Source: an uncultured Coprococcus sp.
GTDB lineage: Bacteria; Bacillota_A; Clostridia; Lachnospirales; Lachnospiraceae
Length of the DNA: 64,000 nucleotides
Assembly: GCA_900767685.1 (NCBI GenBank)
Contig: CAAGAB010000348.1
Span: 5,496 to 69,495, forward strand
Direction of reading: 5' to 3'
Numbering within the stretch: position 1 is the first letter of the stretch; each line of letters opens with the position of its first letter. Position numbers and translations under genes: made by a program. This document shows, in pieces, positions 18,446 through 28,301 of this stretch. The notes under the pieces are model-generated. The model had not been told where the DNA came from. It saw only the letters and a list, made by a program, of their open reading frames with translations, and searched no databases.

Positions 18446-21400
18446 TTAAATCTCAATTCCAAGTTCCGCAGCCTTCTCTCGAAGCCTTTCTGTCTCTTCT
18501 TTTATATCGGCAACAGCATTCTCAGCCTCCACCAGAGCGCTTCTCGCTGTCTCAAGGTTCTCCCGCATCTTGTCGGTCGCCCTGTCTCCTCGGCTTGTAA
18601 CTTTTTCCTCCGCTGCATCGAATTTGGCTCTTGCCTTTTCGTATTTTTTGTTGGCGGAGTCAATCTTCTTTTCACTTTCAGCTATCTGCTTCCTGACTGC
18701 TTTAATATCAGACTCCTTGGCATCATATTTATCCTGTTCTTTAGAATACATACGGGAATATCTATTGCCGCCATATTTGCTGTCGAACATGCATATCGGT
18801 CTGTATGTACAATATGTGCAGGCACTGCTCTTACCACTCTTCACAGGATTTATCTTTATCTCACCATCCGCAATACAGTTTCCAAGTCTCTCTATATTTC
18901 TCCTGTTGGCCTCCATGAGTTCTTCTATCATAACCTCATCCATGGCCTGATTCTCCGCAAGAGTTGCCTTTGAACTATCCATCACCTGAACAGCCCTGCT
19001 GCTTCCATTGTATATTCCTGAATATTTTGATGAATCAAGAACCACATCCTCTATGGCTCCAACCTTAAGCTTTCCAAACATCCTCATCTCATCGGTCACC
19101 ATCTCGTGACGGTTCTCATCAAACCTTATATCTCCATCGAAGTCAGTCATATCTGCAATCGGATCACTAAACGCATAATACAGAAGTCCACCTACATGAA
19201 CGTCATCCTTTGACCGTTCGATCTTCTCCATCCGTCTCTTTTCCAGCTCATATGCAATGGCTCCATATGTAACCAGCTGCATCTGTAAGCCAGCCAGAAC
19301 TCTTGCCTTATCTATCTTCTGCTCTGATGATTTGTAATCTATTATCTTAAAATACACATCATTGTCATCCATGTATTCGTCAAGTCTGTCTATGACGCCC
19401 TTGATATTCATCTTTATTCCATTTTTTAGATTGAATACGTAGTCTGACAAATTATCTTCATTTTCTGCAGTGTTAAAACGCTTCTCAAAATTCTCCGGTC
19501 TCATGTCAGAACATAACACAAATGTCCTCAGTGTCTTTGCAGTTCTCACCGCAATGTCCTCCAGAAACTTCTTCACGTAAGCTGATCTGCTTGAGTCAAG
19601 GAAGAACTCCTCTGCCTCATCGTCAGCCGATGCGTCCACGAATTCCACCGCTTTGGCTGTCAATTCGTCATCCGACATTTTCCCCCAGTCGTTGCCCCAC
19701 ACAACCTTAACGTACTTGAACATCTTCTCCATGGATTCATGAAGTATGGTTCCAACATTTGCAGAATTCAGCTGATAAGTCTCCCTGTCCATGAGTCCAA
19801 GTCCGTATTGGAGAAAATACTTAAACTGGCACTCTGCATACTTTTCAAGCTTTGAAACACTCTCTGTAAGTTCATTGCCATATAGCAGACTGACAGTCTC
19901 TGGGGACAGCTGCCGTGCTGTGTTGGTATATACATGTCCCTTACTCATGGCGTCGAGCCATTTCCTGTAATCAGATACATCGCAGTCCTGTTCTTCTATA
20001 AGTCGCTTGACAGCCTGGAGAGTTACATCGTTTTCTACCATATCATATCTGTTCACAAGGTATCTCAAGGCACCATTTATTGTCTCCGGTACCTCACTGT
20101 CCAAGTCAAAATCTATAATTTCCAGATCAGGAAATATGTTTCTTATCCTGTCGACAAGATACGATGGATTGAGTGCATTGGCATCCTCTCCATTCTTTCT
20201 GAATACAATGTACATCTTGTCAGACGGCTTTGTAAGGCATGTATAGATATAAAACTGTTCTATATAAGCATTGGTTCTGTCGGATGGAGCCAGTGTAACT
20301 CCGCAGTTTTCCAGATTCTGTCTGTCTCCATTTGAGAGGATCTTGCCTTTTTTTGCCGGTTTCGGAATGATTCCTTCATTTACCCCTGTAAAGAAGAGTA
20401 CTTTCACGTGATTAAGTCTGGATCTCGTTATATCTCCCACAACCACCCTGTCTATGGTCGGCGGGACAATCCCTATCTCCATATCAGAAATACCGGCATC
20501 CAGAACCCCTGCATACTCTCTTACCGTCATCTCCTCATCACCAAGTATAGAGACAACTTTATCAAACAGGCTGACTATCTTGGTAAATATCTGGCCATAT
20601 GCGTCACCTTCATCAATCCTTCCCTCACCATAAAGGACTTCTTTGTGTTTTTCCAGTTTCCTCCATACGTTAAGATCATCAAGAAATCTATACAATTCAC
20701 TGGTATAATTTCTGACTGTATTCTTGGAATTAGGGCTGGACGGCTTATACACGCTTATGCACTCTTCACTGAATATACTCATGATCTGTCTGCGTATGGA
20801 ATTCATCTCATCCGCATAGCTGCTTCCTTTCTTATCACAGATCTCTTTCTGCCAAGACTTGTATCCCCTCAGGTTACGTCCCAAGGCATAATTCTCTATA
20901 CGCTCCACATCCATCTGATCCACACCCGTCATACCGGACTTCAGGAGTCTGAATACGCTGTTAAATGAAAAATTATCTGTCATAAGCGCAAGGAACGCGC
21001 GGATTGTGTCTGAACACGGATCACCTCTGAGGGCGGTGTTCTCATCTATGAATACCGGTATCTTGTACTCGTCCATAGCTTCCTTGTAGTATCCGGCAAC
21101 ATCGTGAAGATCTCCCGCCACTACAGCTATATCCTTATATCTGTACCCTTGATTTTCAACCAGATCTCTGATCTTCGATGCCACAAATAATGCCTCGTCC
21201 CTGGATCTGTCAGTTCTCACCAGCTTTATGCTATCCACCGGGCCACTTATCCTCTGGTGTGGATATCTGAAGATATTGCGCTCAAACGCTGCCAGACTTT
21301 CATTTGTCCTAAAACGATATGGCACCTCATTTTTCCGGCACAAAACCACATTCTCCTCTATGTCAACATGTGCTTCTGCCGCAGCCTTACATATCGCTGC

Positions 21401-22165
21401 AACGGTCTCCTTTGTAAGTCTGAACAGCTCGTATTCCTTCGGCTTTGACAGACCTATCTGATCTGCATCTATATCAAATGCAAATATCACGCCTCGCGTA
21501 TGACTCATGAGTTTAGACACAAGCTTCATCTGCACTGGGGTAAATCCTGTAAATCCATCAAAATAAAGATAGCTGTCCGCAAGAAATCTGGACCTCCCCA
21601 CATTGTCAGCGAGCAGTTCTGACAACTGTTCCGCAACAATATAACTATCCTTGGCATTGCGCTCTTCGAACTTCTCGTATATAAGGCGAATATCATGAAG
21701 CTTTCTGTATGTAGAGCTGTCCTCATCCATATTTTCCATGGCATGGTCAATATCCTCTCTGTCAACAGCATACTGAAACAGCTCTGACATCATGGACTTC
21801 ATCTCGTCCACAAAGCCCATCTTGTCCATATAGCTTCCATACACCAACAGATCCTGCTTATTATCCATCAGTATCTTCTTGACAAGCATGCTCTTTCCAA
21901 AATCCTCCAACACCTGTCCGGGATTCATAGATAGCTCATCAAACACCCTATATGCAAGCCTGTTGAGTCCGATGGCATCAATGTTCATGGAACCATGCCT
22001 TGGATGCCTTGTCACTATATCTCTCTGTGCCTCCATGCTGAACTGCTCCGGAACTATATACAGATAGTTCAAGTCAACATGCTCCATTGATTCGTCTATC
22101 AACTTTTTGATTATGTATTCGGTCTTACCGGAACCGGCTGGTCCCAACACAAACTGTACACCCAT
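18446..22165 (-). CDS. addB: ATP-dependent nuclease subunit B (AddB)
   Basis: Protein of 1239 residues, partner of AddA. It starts with a P-loop (L-G-P-A-G-S-G-K-T-E), contains an inactivated helicase-like core and ends in a RecB-family nuclease (I-I-D-Y-K-S-S) with the Fe-S staple: a distant Cys (Y-A-E-C-Q-F-K-Y) and C-x2-C-x5-C (C-T-Y-C-T-Y-R-P-I-C). The ATG at 22165 lies seven bases after GGAGG. The last roughly 90 residues, after the Fe-S cluster, form a charged coiled coil not usual in the family. addA follows after 34 bases. Confidence 0.95.
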   Translation of the reverse strand: MGVQFVLGPAGSGKTEYIIKKLIDESMEHVDLNYLYIVPEQFSMEAQRDIVTRHPRHGSMNIDAIGLNRLAYRVFDELSMNPGQVLEDFGKSMLVKKILMDNKQDLLVYGSYMDKMGFVDEMKSMMSELFQYAVDREDIDHAMENMDEDSSTYRKLHDIRLIYEKFEERNAKDSYIVAEQLSELLADNVGRSRFLADSYLYFDGFTGFTPVQMKLVSKLMSHTRGVIFAFDIDADQIGLSKPKEYELFRLTKETVAAICKAAAEAHVDIEENVVLCRKNEVPYRFRTNESLAAFERNIFRYPHQRISGPVDSIKLVRTDRSRDEALFVASKIRDLVENQGYRYKDIAVVAGDLHDVAGYYKEAMDEYKIPVFIDENTALRGDPCSDTIRAFLALMTDNFSFNSVFRLLKSGMTGVDQMDVERIENYALGRNLRGYKSWQKEICDKKGSSYADEMNSIRRQIMSIFSEECISVYKPSSPNSKNTVRNYTSELYRFLDDLNVWRKLEKHKEVLYGEGRIDEGDAYGQIFTKIVSLFDKVVSILGDEEMTVREYAGVLDAGISDMEIGIVPPTIDRVVVGDITRSRLNHVKVLFFTGVNEGIIPKPAKKGKILSNGDRQNLENCGVTLAPSDRTNAYIEQFYIYTCLTKPSDKMYIVFRKNGEDANALNPSYLVDRIRNIFPDLEIIDFDLDSEVPETINGALRYLVNRYDMVENDVTLQAVKRLIEEQDCDVSDYRKWLDAMSKGHVYTNTARQLSPETVSLLYGNELTESVSKLEKYAECQFKYFLQYGLGLMDRETYQLNSANVGTILHESMEKMFKYVKVVWGNDWGKMSDDELTAKAVEFVDASADDEAEEFFLDSSRSAYVKKFLEDIAVRTAKTLRTFVLCSDMRPENFEKRFNTAENEDNLSDYVFNLKNGIKMNIKGVIDRLDEYMDDNDVYFKIIDYKSSEQKIDKARVLAGLQMQLVTYGAIAYELEKRRMEKIERSKDDVHVGGLLYYAFSDPIADMTDFDGDIRFDENRHEMVTDEMRMFGKLKVGAIEDVVLDSSKYSGIYNGSSRAVQVMDSSKATLAENQAMDEVMIEELMEANRRNIERLGNCIADGEIKINPVKSGKSSACTYCTYRPICMFDSKYGGNRYSRMYSKEQDKYDAKESDIKAVRKQIAESEKKIDSANKKYEKARAKFDAAEEKVTSRGDRATDKMRENLETARSALVEAENAVADIKEETERLREKAAELGIEI

Positions 22166-22247
22166 GTACACCCCTCCTTATGAAAATTGGAATAAAACCT
22201 CTCCCTTGTGAATAAATTATATTAATAAATAGCAGGGAGAGAAAATA

Positions 22248-22736
22248 ATGTCATCAACTAAACTTATAGTATTAAAGTCAAAAGAACTTATATACACCGC
22301 AATTCTTGTAGCTCTGATAGTTGTATTTATAATAATCATCATAACTATGTTCAAACGCAGCGATACACATGGCAGTGCCGGCGATGGTGCCACCAAAACT
22401 GCCTCTGCCCCAATGTCATCAAACCCTGGAGACGGCATATATGAGACACGTTATACTCCCGGAACATACACAGCCCCCCTTGTTCTCGGAGAAAATACTC
22501 TTTCCGTTATGGTAACTGTAGATGACAGTCAGATCACAGACGTGTCTTTCAAGCAGATGGATGAAGCCATAACAACCATGTATCCATTGCTCGAATCCTC
22601 ACTGGAAGACATCAACACACAGCTTCATTACATATCGTCTGTGGATGACATCACACCTTCTGGCGACAGCACCTATACAACCAAACTGATCATCGACTCG
22701 ATAAAGAATGCCTTAAAACCGGCGGTTATCAATTGA
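22248..22736 (+). CDS. Membrane-anchored protein with FMN-binding-like fold
   Basis: Protein of 162 residues, one of only two plus-strand genes here. One transmembrane helix (about 16-38) is followed by a Ser/Gly/Thr linker and an extracellular domain (about 63-160). That domain contains Y-T-P-G-T-Y-T, V-x-V-T-V-D-D-S-Q-I-T-D-V-S-F and a C-terminal helix with I-D-S-I-K-N-A-L, a pattern like FMN-binding (RnfG-type) domains. The Ser/Thr attachment motif for flavin is not obvious, so cofactor binding is uncertain. GGGAG precedes the ATG. It diverges from addB and is followed by a strong terminator. Confidence 0.7.
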   Translation: MSSTKLIVLKSKELIYTAILVALIVVFIIIIITMFKRSDTHGSAGDGATKTASAPMSSNPGDGIYETRYTPGTYTAPLVLGENTLSVMVTVDDSQITDVSFKQMDEAITTMYPLLESSLEDINTQLHYISSVDDITPSGDSTYTTKLIIDSIKNALKPAVIN

Positions 22737-22805
22737 TTTTCCACTGATTTTCTACGCGGTATAAAAAAGCAATATCAAACCATATCTCAGGATATATCAC
22801 CCTAT

Positions 22806-22862
22806 AAAAAACGGGCAGATGCATATGTAATTATAGTTTACATCTTCATCTGTCCGTTTTTT
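22806..22862. terminator. Bidirectional terminator between convergent genes
   Basis: AAAAAACGG and CAGATG on one side pair with CATCTG and CCGTTTTTT on the other, giving a long stem with an A tract before and a T tract after. It sits between two convergent genes and can end transcription from both. Confidence 0.9.
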
Positions 22863-22880
22863 CGTACACCACGAAATTTA

Positions 22881-23579
22881 TTACTGCTTTGCAACTATAT
22901 TGTCTTTATCCTTGAATATACTGTGCGATGGAACATAGCCTCTCACCCTTGACACAGGATAGATATTGCTGAACGGACCTATAACTGTTCCAGGATTCAG
23001 CACACTGTTACATCCCACTTCAACATTATCTCCAAGCATCGCTCCAAATTTCTTGAGACCTGTAGGAATATCAAATGTCTTTCCGTGTGAAAGTCCCTTT
23101 ACATGTACCAGAGTCTTGTCGGATTTTACATTTGAGGTTATGCTTCCGGCTCCCATGTGTGACTTGTATCCAAGAATCGAGTCACCCACATAATTGTAGT
23201 GTGGAACCTGAACATTGTTGAATATGATGACGTTCTTAAGCTCTGTTGAATTGCCTATCACGCAGTTCTCTCCAACCAGAACATTGCCTCTGATAAAGGC
23301 TCCCGGTCTCACTTCTGTGCCAGCACCTATTATGGTCGGTGCAAGTATGGTTGCTGTTCCGTACACCTTACAGCTCTTGTGTATCCATACATTCTCACTT
23401 ACTTCATCGAACTCGTCCTTATCGAGAGTTTTTCCAAGATCCAATACAAAATCCTTTATAAGCGGAAGTGCCTCCCATGGGTATGTGAGTCCCTCAAGAA
23501 GAGATCCCGCCATGGTCTGGTCAAGTGAATACAACTCTTTTATTGTTACCACTGTTTGAATATCCTTAATATCATCCAT
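22881..23579 (-). CDS. Left-handed beta-helix protein related to the GlmU acyltransferase domain
   Basis: Protein of 232 residues with hexapeptide repeats (I-I-G-A-G-T, V-L-V-G-E-N, N-V-E-V-G-C-N) from about 65 to 220. The G-H/N-Y-V-G-D-S-I-L-G and G-A-G-S-I-T-S-N segments resemble GlmU. The nucleotidyltransferase domain of true GlmU is absent; instead there is a short helical N-terminus. Similar stand-alone proteins are labelled UDP-N-acetylglucosamine pyrophosphorylase-related, but without the nucleotidyltransferase only a sugar acyltransferase-like role can be suggested. The start is ATG at 23579 after GGAG; a GTG two codons upstream is possible. Confidence 0.8.
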   Translation of the reverse strand: MDDIKDIQTVVTIKELYSLDQTMAGSLLEGLTYPWEALPLIKDFVLDLGKTLDKDEFDEVSENVWIHKSCKVYGTATILAPTIIGAGTEVRPGAFIRGNVLVGENCVIGNSTELKNVIIFNNVQVPHYNYVGDSILGYKSHMGAGSITSNVKSDKTLVHVKGLSHGKTFDIPTGLKKFGAMLGDNVEVGCNSVLNPGTVIGPFSNIYPVSRVRGYVPSHSIFKDKDNIVAKQ

Positions 23580-23680
23580 TGTCACTATTCTCCTTTTTTA
23601 GGTATATTTAACTTTTTTACTTTATCTATAGTATCTATATTTTCTATATTTTCTGTATTTGTTTAATATTAACTATGTTT

Positions 23681-25726
23681 CTAATTTGAGCCGTCAGTAT
23701 TCTTCTTGTCTGTTATTTTCTTGGCATCTGAAGATTTCTTTGCCGCACTGCCGCTGTTCTTAGTATAAAACGCCTTCGTCTTGTCAAATACTCCCGTTAT
23801 ACCGCCCTGGTTCTGTATCTGCTTTACGCGGTTCGTATACTGAGTGACATAGGTCGTCATCTTCTGTGTATACTCTTCCTTTGAGATCTGACCTTCCGCA
23901 ACACCTTCAAGTCCTTTTTCCCAGCTTGCAGTGAGGTCCGCACGGAGCAGGCCATTTATGGAATAATACACTATATCGTAGATGATCTCGCCAAGGAATG
24001 TCGGTGTGACTATCTGCGTTTTCTTATTAAGTGATATGTATTTATTTGTCTCCAGCTTAGTTATGATACCATCTCTCGTCGCACTGGTTCCTATACCCGC
24101 ACCCTTTATCTGTTCTCGGAGATCTTCATCCTCTATGAACTGTCCTGCGTTCTCCATCGTCAGAATGAGCGAACCCGAATTATATCTCTTAGGCGGTGAT
24201 GTCTCCCCCTCCTTTATCTCTATGTTCTGTACACTCAGCTTGTCGCCCTTCTTGATCTTTGCCAGCCGCTCTATGAACTCCTGACTATACTTCGGCTCAT
24301 CCTTTTTCTTGGAAAAACTGTTGGCCGAAACTTTAAGGTATCCTTCGCTAATAAGATATTTAAAATTAGCAAACAGCTTTTCACCGTTCTTCGTGAGTGT
24401 CATTGCGACCTTCTGATACTCGGCTGCGGGATAGAATATGCTCAGGAATCTTCTACATATTATCTCGTATACCTTGAGGGCAGTCGGTGCCAGACTTTTT
24501 AATGCACCAAATCCCTGGCCTGTTGGTATTATGGCGTAGTGATCGGTGATCTGTTTGTCATTTACATACTTGGTCTTTGCTATACCCTTGTATGTACCGC
24601 TGTCCATCGCCCCCTGCGCCCATGCCGCAACAGGCTGAAAATTCTTAAGTCCCGAAATGTTTCGCCCTATCTCCTTTGCAACCGCCGTAGATAAGACTCT
24701 GGCATCTGTTCTCGGATATGTCACAAGTTTTTTCTCGTACAGCTCCTGTACTATCTTAAGAGTATCAGATGGGCTTATCTTGAACAGCGCTGAACAATCA
24801 TTCTGAAGCTCCGCAAGATTGTACAACATCGGAGGCTGCTTCTTCTCTTTCTTTCGCTCTATAAACTCAACCACAGCCTCCGGCTCTCCCACATTCAGTT
24901 CCTCTAGAAGCTTTTCTGCATCTGATCTCTCCTTGAAACCATTTTCCTTGTAGAGCAATGGTGACTCAAAATACTTTGTGTCCTTCACCGCTCTCCACTC
25001 GGCATCAAAGGTCTGCCCCTCCTCGCCAACGCTTGCTACAAGTCTGTAAAATGGAGTCTTAACAAACTCTCTTATCTCTCGCTCTCTCTTTACTATGATA
25101 CCGAGCACACATGTCATTACACGGCCAACAGCTATGACACACCTGTCCATACCAAGATATCTCTGCACCACATTGGAAAATTTGAGTGAAAGTGCCCTGG
25201 AGAAATTGATACCCATAAGGTAATCTTCCTGCGCTCTCAGATATGCCGCATCGCTGAGGCTGTCATACTCTGACAGCGGTTTTGCCTCTCTGATTCCTCT
25301 CAGGATCTCCTCCTCTGTCTGAGAGTCTATCCACACCCTGCGCTTTTCCTTGCCACTGACCTTCGCCATGGAGTCCACAAGTCTGTATATATACTCTCCT
25401 TCACGTCCCGAATCCGTTGCCACATATATACATCCCACATCATCCCGGTTCAAAAGCCCCGCAACGATATTGAACTGCTTCTTTGTATTTGGAAGGACCT
25501 CGTATTTGTATTCAGTTGGAATAAAGGGAATCGTCGCCAGATCCCACTTCTTGAGAGCCGGATCATATGCATCCGGATAGCTCATGGTTATCAGATGTCC
25601 GACACACCATGTGACAACCGCTGTATCCGACTCCAGATATCCATTTCCGGCATTCCCCTTCACCCCTAGCACATCGGCAAACTGTCTTGCTACGCTGGGT
25701 TTCTCTGCTATATATAAATTCTTCAA
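23681..25726 (-). CDS. topB: DNA topoisomerase III
   Basis: Protein of 681 residues, a type IA topoisomerase that relaxes and decatenates DNA through a single-strand break. The Toprim domain opens with I-A-E-K-P-S-V-A-R and has A-T-D-S-G-R-E-G-E. The active-site Tyr is in V-T-Y-P-R-T-D-A-R, near residue 340. The conserved G-I-G-T-S-A-T-R-D segment is present. There is no zinc-finger tail; the protein ends in a short Lys/Ser-rich segment. This layout is common to housekeeping and plasmid-borne TopB, and context here is chromosomal. Confidence 0.95.
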   Translation of the reverse strand: MKNLYIAEKPSVARQFADVLGVKGNAGNGYLESDTAVVTWCVGHLITMSYPDAYDPALKKWDLATIPFIPTEYKYEVLPNTKKQFNIVAGLLNRDDVGCIYVATDSGREGEYIYRLVDSMAKVSGKEKRRVWIDSQTEEEILRGIREAKPLSEYDSLSDAAYLRAQEDYLMGINFSRALSLKFSNVVQRYLGMDRCVIAVGRVMTCVLGIIVKREREIREFVKTPFYRLVASVGEEGQTFDAEWRAVKDTKYFESPLLYKENGFKERSDAEKLLEELNVGEPEAVVEFIERKKEKKQPPMLYNLAELQNDCSALFKISPSDTLKIVQELYEKKLVTYPRTDARVLSTAVAKEIGRNISGLKNFQPVAAWAQGAMDSGTYKGIAKTKYVNDKQITDHYAIIPTGQGFGALKSLAPTALKVYEIICRRFLSIFYPAAEYQKVAMTLTKNGEKLFANFKYLISEGYLKVSANSFSKKKDEPKYSQEFIERLAKIKKGDKLSVQNIEIKEGETSPPKRYNSGSLILTMENAGQFIEDEDLREQIKGAGIGTSATRDGIITKLETNKYISLNKKTQIVTPTFLGEIIYDIVYYSINGLLRADLTASWEKGLEGVAEGQISKEEYTQKMTTYVTQYTNRVKQIQNQGGITGVFDKTKAFYTKNSGSAAKKSSDAKKITDKKNTDGSN

Positions 25727-25837
25727 ATTCTACTCCTGTTCCGGTGGCAATTGCCCGCTATCCTATCATCGTGCAACCGCCCATAATACATCACAACACA
25801 TCTTTATAATATAGCAGAATTCTCGCCAAGGGGCAAG

Positions 25838-25908
25838 TGGGGACGGAGGTGCCTGTCCCCTTTTACAAAGTGGATGGGGACGGAGGTGCCTGTCCCCTCC
25901 GTCCCCAT
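25838..25908. repeat. Pair of REP-like palindromic repeats
   Basis: Two exact copies of a 23-base unit, 25838-25860 and 25875-25897, begin TGGGGACGGAGG and end TGTCCCC. The second copy is part of a larger perfect inverted repeat: 13 bases at 25874-25886 pair with 25896-25908. Repeats of this GGGGAC...GTCCCC type are abundant in clostridial genomes and are mobilised by REP-associated transposases (general knowledge); no transposase is present here. Confidence 0.8.
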
Positions 25909-25916
25909 GTCGCGTC

Positions 25917-25976
25917 ATCCCGTCAAATGCGCTACATGCTGCGGGCAAGCTCTCGCATGTGCGCGCTTGACGGGAT
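25917..25976. repeat. Large imperfect inverted repeat in the topB-glnA gap
   Basis: ATCCCGTCAA at 25917 pairs with TTGACGGGAT at 25967, with inner GCGC and ACATGC/GCATGT pairing, giving a long hairpin directly beside the REP-like pair. It is GC-rich compared with its surroundings. Together the repeats occupy most of this 349-base gap; no open frame of note was found in it. Confidence 0.7.
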
Positions 25977-25986
25977 TATAACGCGT

Positions 25987-26024
25987 AAAAAGCACCCCGC
26001 CTGCGACATGCGCAGACAGGATGC
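25987..26024 (-). terminator. Terminator of glnA
   Basis: The minus strand forms a 14-pair hairpin (GCATCC...GGGTGC, inner CTGCG/CGCAG, some G-T pairs) followed by TTTTTA. It lies 50 bases after the glnA stop. Confidence 0.85.
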
Positions 26025-26074
26025 CTCCAAACAATTTATAAACAATTATGAAAGATTTAACAAACTTAAAAGTT

Positions 26075-28183
26075 TTACTGCTCGAATAACAGCTGCTCGT
26101 ATGTTGGGAATGGCCAAGCTGTCTTTGGAAGCTCCTTCTCAAGCTCATCAGCTGGCTTTCTCACTGTGTCAAATGCTGCAAATACTGTGTTGTGGAAGTA
26201 CTTAGCCCAGGCCTCTGTATCTCCCTCGTAATCTGCTGCCTTTGCTACCAGCTCTTCAAGGGCTACTGTAGCGCTCTTGAGCTCTGTGAGTTTCTCTGAG
26301 ATGGTGTTCAGAAGTGATACCTGAACCGTAGGGTCAATTCCAAGAGCTTTGATCTCAGCAGCACCCTTTGCAAGCTCTGCCTGATATTCCATAACTGCAG
26401 GGATGATCTCCTCATTGGACATCTCGATCATTGTGAGTGCCTCGATGTTGATCTTCTTTGCATAGTTTTCAAGCATTACATCTGCTCTTGCCTCAAGCTC
26501 TGCCTTATCCATAACTCCAAGGTTTTCGAAGATCTTAACGCTCTTATCTGCTGCAAGATAAGGAACAGCATCAACCATGCACTTGATATTTGGAAGACCA
26601 CGCTTTGCTGCCTCCTCAACCCACTCATCTGAGTAACCGTTGCCGTTGAAGATTATTCTCTGATGTGCTGTGAGTTCTCTTCTGATGAGTGCCTTGCAGG
26701 CTGTCTCGAAATCGTCAGCACCCTCAAGTTCATCTGTCATCTTCTTGATCTGATCTGCAACTATTGTATTAAGTACCATCATTGGGAATGCGATGGACTG
26801 TGTTGAACCAACCATTCTGAACTCAAACTTGTTGCCTGTGAATGCAAATGGTGATGTTCTGTTTCTATCTGTGGCATCCATTGTAAATGTAGGAAGTGTT
26901 GATGCACCTGATACATATGTCTTGCCCTTTGGTGACTCTGTAGCCTCACCCTTCTCGATGATCTGCTCAACGATCGACTGGAGCTGCTCTCCAAGGAATG
27001 CTGAGATGATTGCTGGAGGTGCCTCATTTGCGCCAAGTCTGTGATCATTTCCTGCTGATGATGCTGAAAGTCTCAGGAGCTCAGCATTGTTGTCTACTGC
27101 TGCCAGAACCGCTGCCAGGAAGAACTGGAACTGGAGATTTGTCTCAGGATGCTTGCCTGGATCGATGAGGTTCTCACCCTCATCTGTTGAGATTGACCAG
27201 TTATTGTGCTTACCTGAACCATTTACCCCGGCAAATGGCTTCTCATGAAGTACACACTCAAGGTCATGCTTTGCAGCAATCTTCTTCATGGTTGCCATAA
27301 CCAGATGGTTCTGATCTGTGGCGATGTTGGTTGTCGAGAAGATTGGAGCAAGCTCATGCTGTGCAGGAGCGACCTCATTGTGCTGTGTCTTTGCAAGGAT
27401 GCCGTACTTCCACAGCTCCTCGTTCAACTCTGTCATGTATGATGCGATCTTATCCTTGATCGCTGCGAAATACTGATCATCAAGCTCCTGACCCTTTGGA
27501 GGCATTGCTCCGAAAAGTGTACGACCGCAGAGCTTAAGATCTGTTCTCTTTGCAAATTTCTTCTTATCTATCAGGAAGTACTCCTGCTCAGGACCAACTG
27601 ATGAAGTAACCTTCTTGGCTGTTGTGTTGCCGAACATTGCAAGAGCCTTAAGAGCCTCCTTGCTGATGGCATCCATTGAACGGAGAAGAGGTGTCTTGTA
27701 ATCAAGTGACTCTCCTGTATATGATGTGAATGCTGCCGGGATGCAGAGGATACATGTTCCCTCATCCGTTGTCTTTACAAATGCTGGTGATGTACAATCC
27801 CATGCTGTATATCCTCTTGCAGCACATGTCTCACGAAGACCGCCTGAAGGGAATGATGAAGCATCCGGCTCTGACTTGATGAGCTCCTTGCCTGTAAACT
27901 GAAGGATAACGCCGCCATCACCGACTGTGCTTACGAATGAGTCGTGCTTCTCTGCTGTTGTCTCTGTAAGTGGCTGGAACCAATGTGTATAATGTGTTGC
28001 ACCAAGCTCCATTGCCCATTCCTTCATGGCTGCTGCAACTGAATCTGCTATTGATGTATCGAGAGGCTCGCCCTTGTCAATAGTCGCCTTGAGTGACTTG
28101 TAAACTGCCTTTGGAAGTCTCTCTCTCATGACCTGATCTGAGAATACGTGTGAGCCAAATACGGCTGAAATTTTGTTCATCAT
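26075..28183 (-). CDS. glnA: Glutamine synthetase type III
   Basis: Protein of 702 residues, the length of GSIII (GlnN type), about 250 residues more than GSI. It makes glutamine from glutamate, ammonia and ATP. Visible features are the type III N-terminus (F-G-S-H-V-F-S-D), K-V-T-S-S-V-G-P-E-Q-E-Y-F-L-I, the long insert with N-E-V-A-P-A-Q-H-E, H-E-K-P-F-A-G-V-N-G-S-G-K-H-N-N-W and N-R-T-S-P-F-A-F-T-G-N. AGGAG precedes the ATG. Codon use is highly biased, as expected for a strongly expressed gene. A promoter and a terminator hairpin in the leader suggest attenuation control. Confidence 0.97.
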   Translation of the reverse strand: MMNKISAVFGSHVFSDQVMRERLPKAVYKSLKATIDKGEPLDTSIADSVAAAMKEWAMELGATHYTHWFQPLTETTAEKHDSFVSTVGDGGVILQFTGKELIKSEPDASSFPSGGLRETCAARGYTAWDCTSPAFVKTTDEGTCILCIPAAFTSYTGESLDYKTPLLRSMDAISKEALKALAMFGNTTAKKVTSSVGPEQEYFLIDKKKFAKRTDLKLCGRTLFGAMPPKGQELDDQYFAAIKDKIASYMTELNEELWKYGILAKTQHNEVAPAQHELAPIFSTTNIATDQNHLVMATMKKIAAKHDLECVLHEKPFAGVNGSGKHNNWSISTDEGENLIDPGKHPETNLQFQFFLAAVLAAVDNNAELLRLSASSAGNDHRLGANEAPPAIISAFLGEQLQSIVEQIIEKGEATESPKGKTYVSGASTLPTFTMDATDRNRTSPFAFTGNKFEFRMVGSTQSIAFPMMVLNTIVADQIKKMTDELEGADDFETACKALIRRELTAHQRIIFNGNGYSDEWVEEAAKRGLPNIKCMVDAVPYLAADKSVKIFENLGVMDKAELEARADVMLENYAKKINIEALTMIEMSNEEIIPAVMEYQAELAKGAAEIKALGIDPTVQVSLLNTISEKLTELKSATVALEELVAKAADYEGDTEAWAKYFHNTVFAAFDTVRKPADELEKELPKTAWPFPTYEQLLFEQ

Positions 28184-28230
28184 AATTACTACTCCTTTTC
28201 CTGATTAAAATGAATCCTTAACGTATCCTC

Positions 28231-28270
28231 AAAAAAAGAGAAAGGTGTCCTCCTTCTTGAGAACACCTTT
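28231..28270 (-). terminator. Terminator hairpin in the glnA leader, possible attenuator
   Basis: On the minus strand AAAGGTGT pairs with ACACCTTT and the stem is followed by CTCTTTTTTT. It lies about 50 bases before the glnA start and downstream of a promoter-like sequence at 28302-28330, so it could cut off glnA transcription. It may instead simply terminate the upstream metallophosphatase transcript. Confidence 0.8.
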
Positions 28271-28301
28271 GTCCATTTCGTATCATCTAATTGTTGAATA
28301 T

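Noticed and set aside
25838..25976. CRISPR-like array
   Set aside because: Only two repeat copies, 14 bases apart, palindromic and without spacers of constant length.
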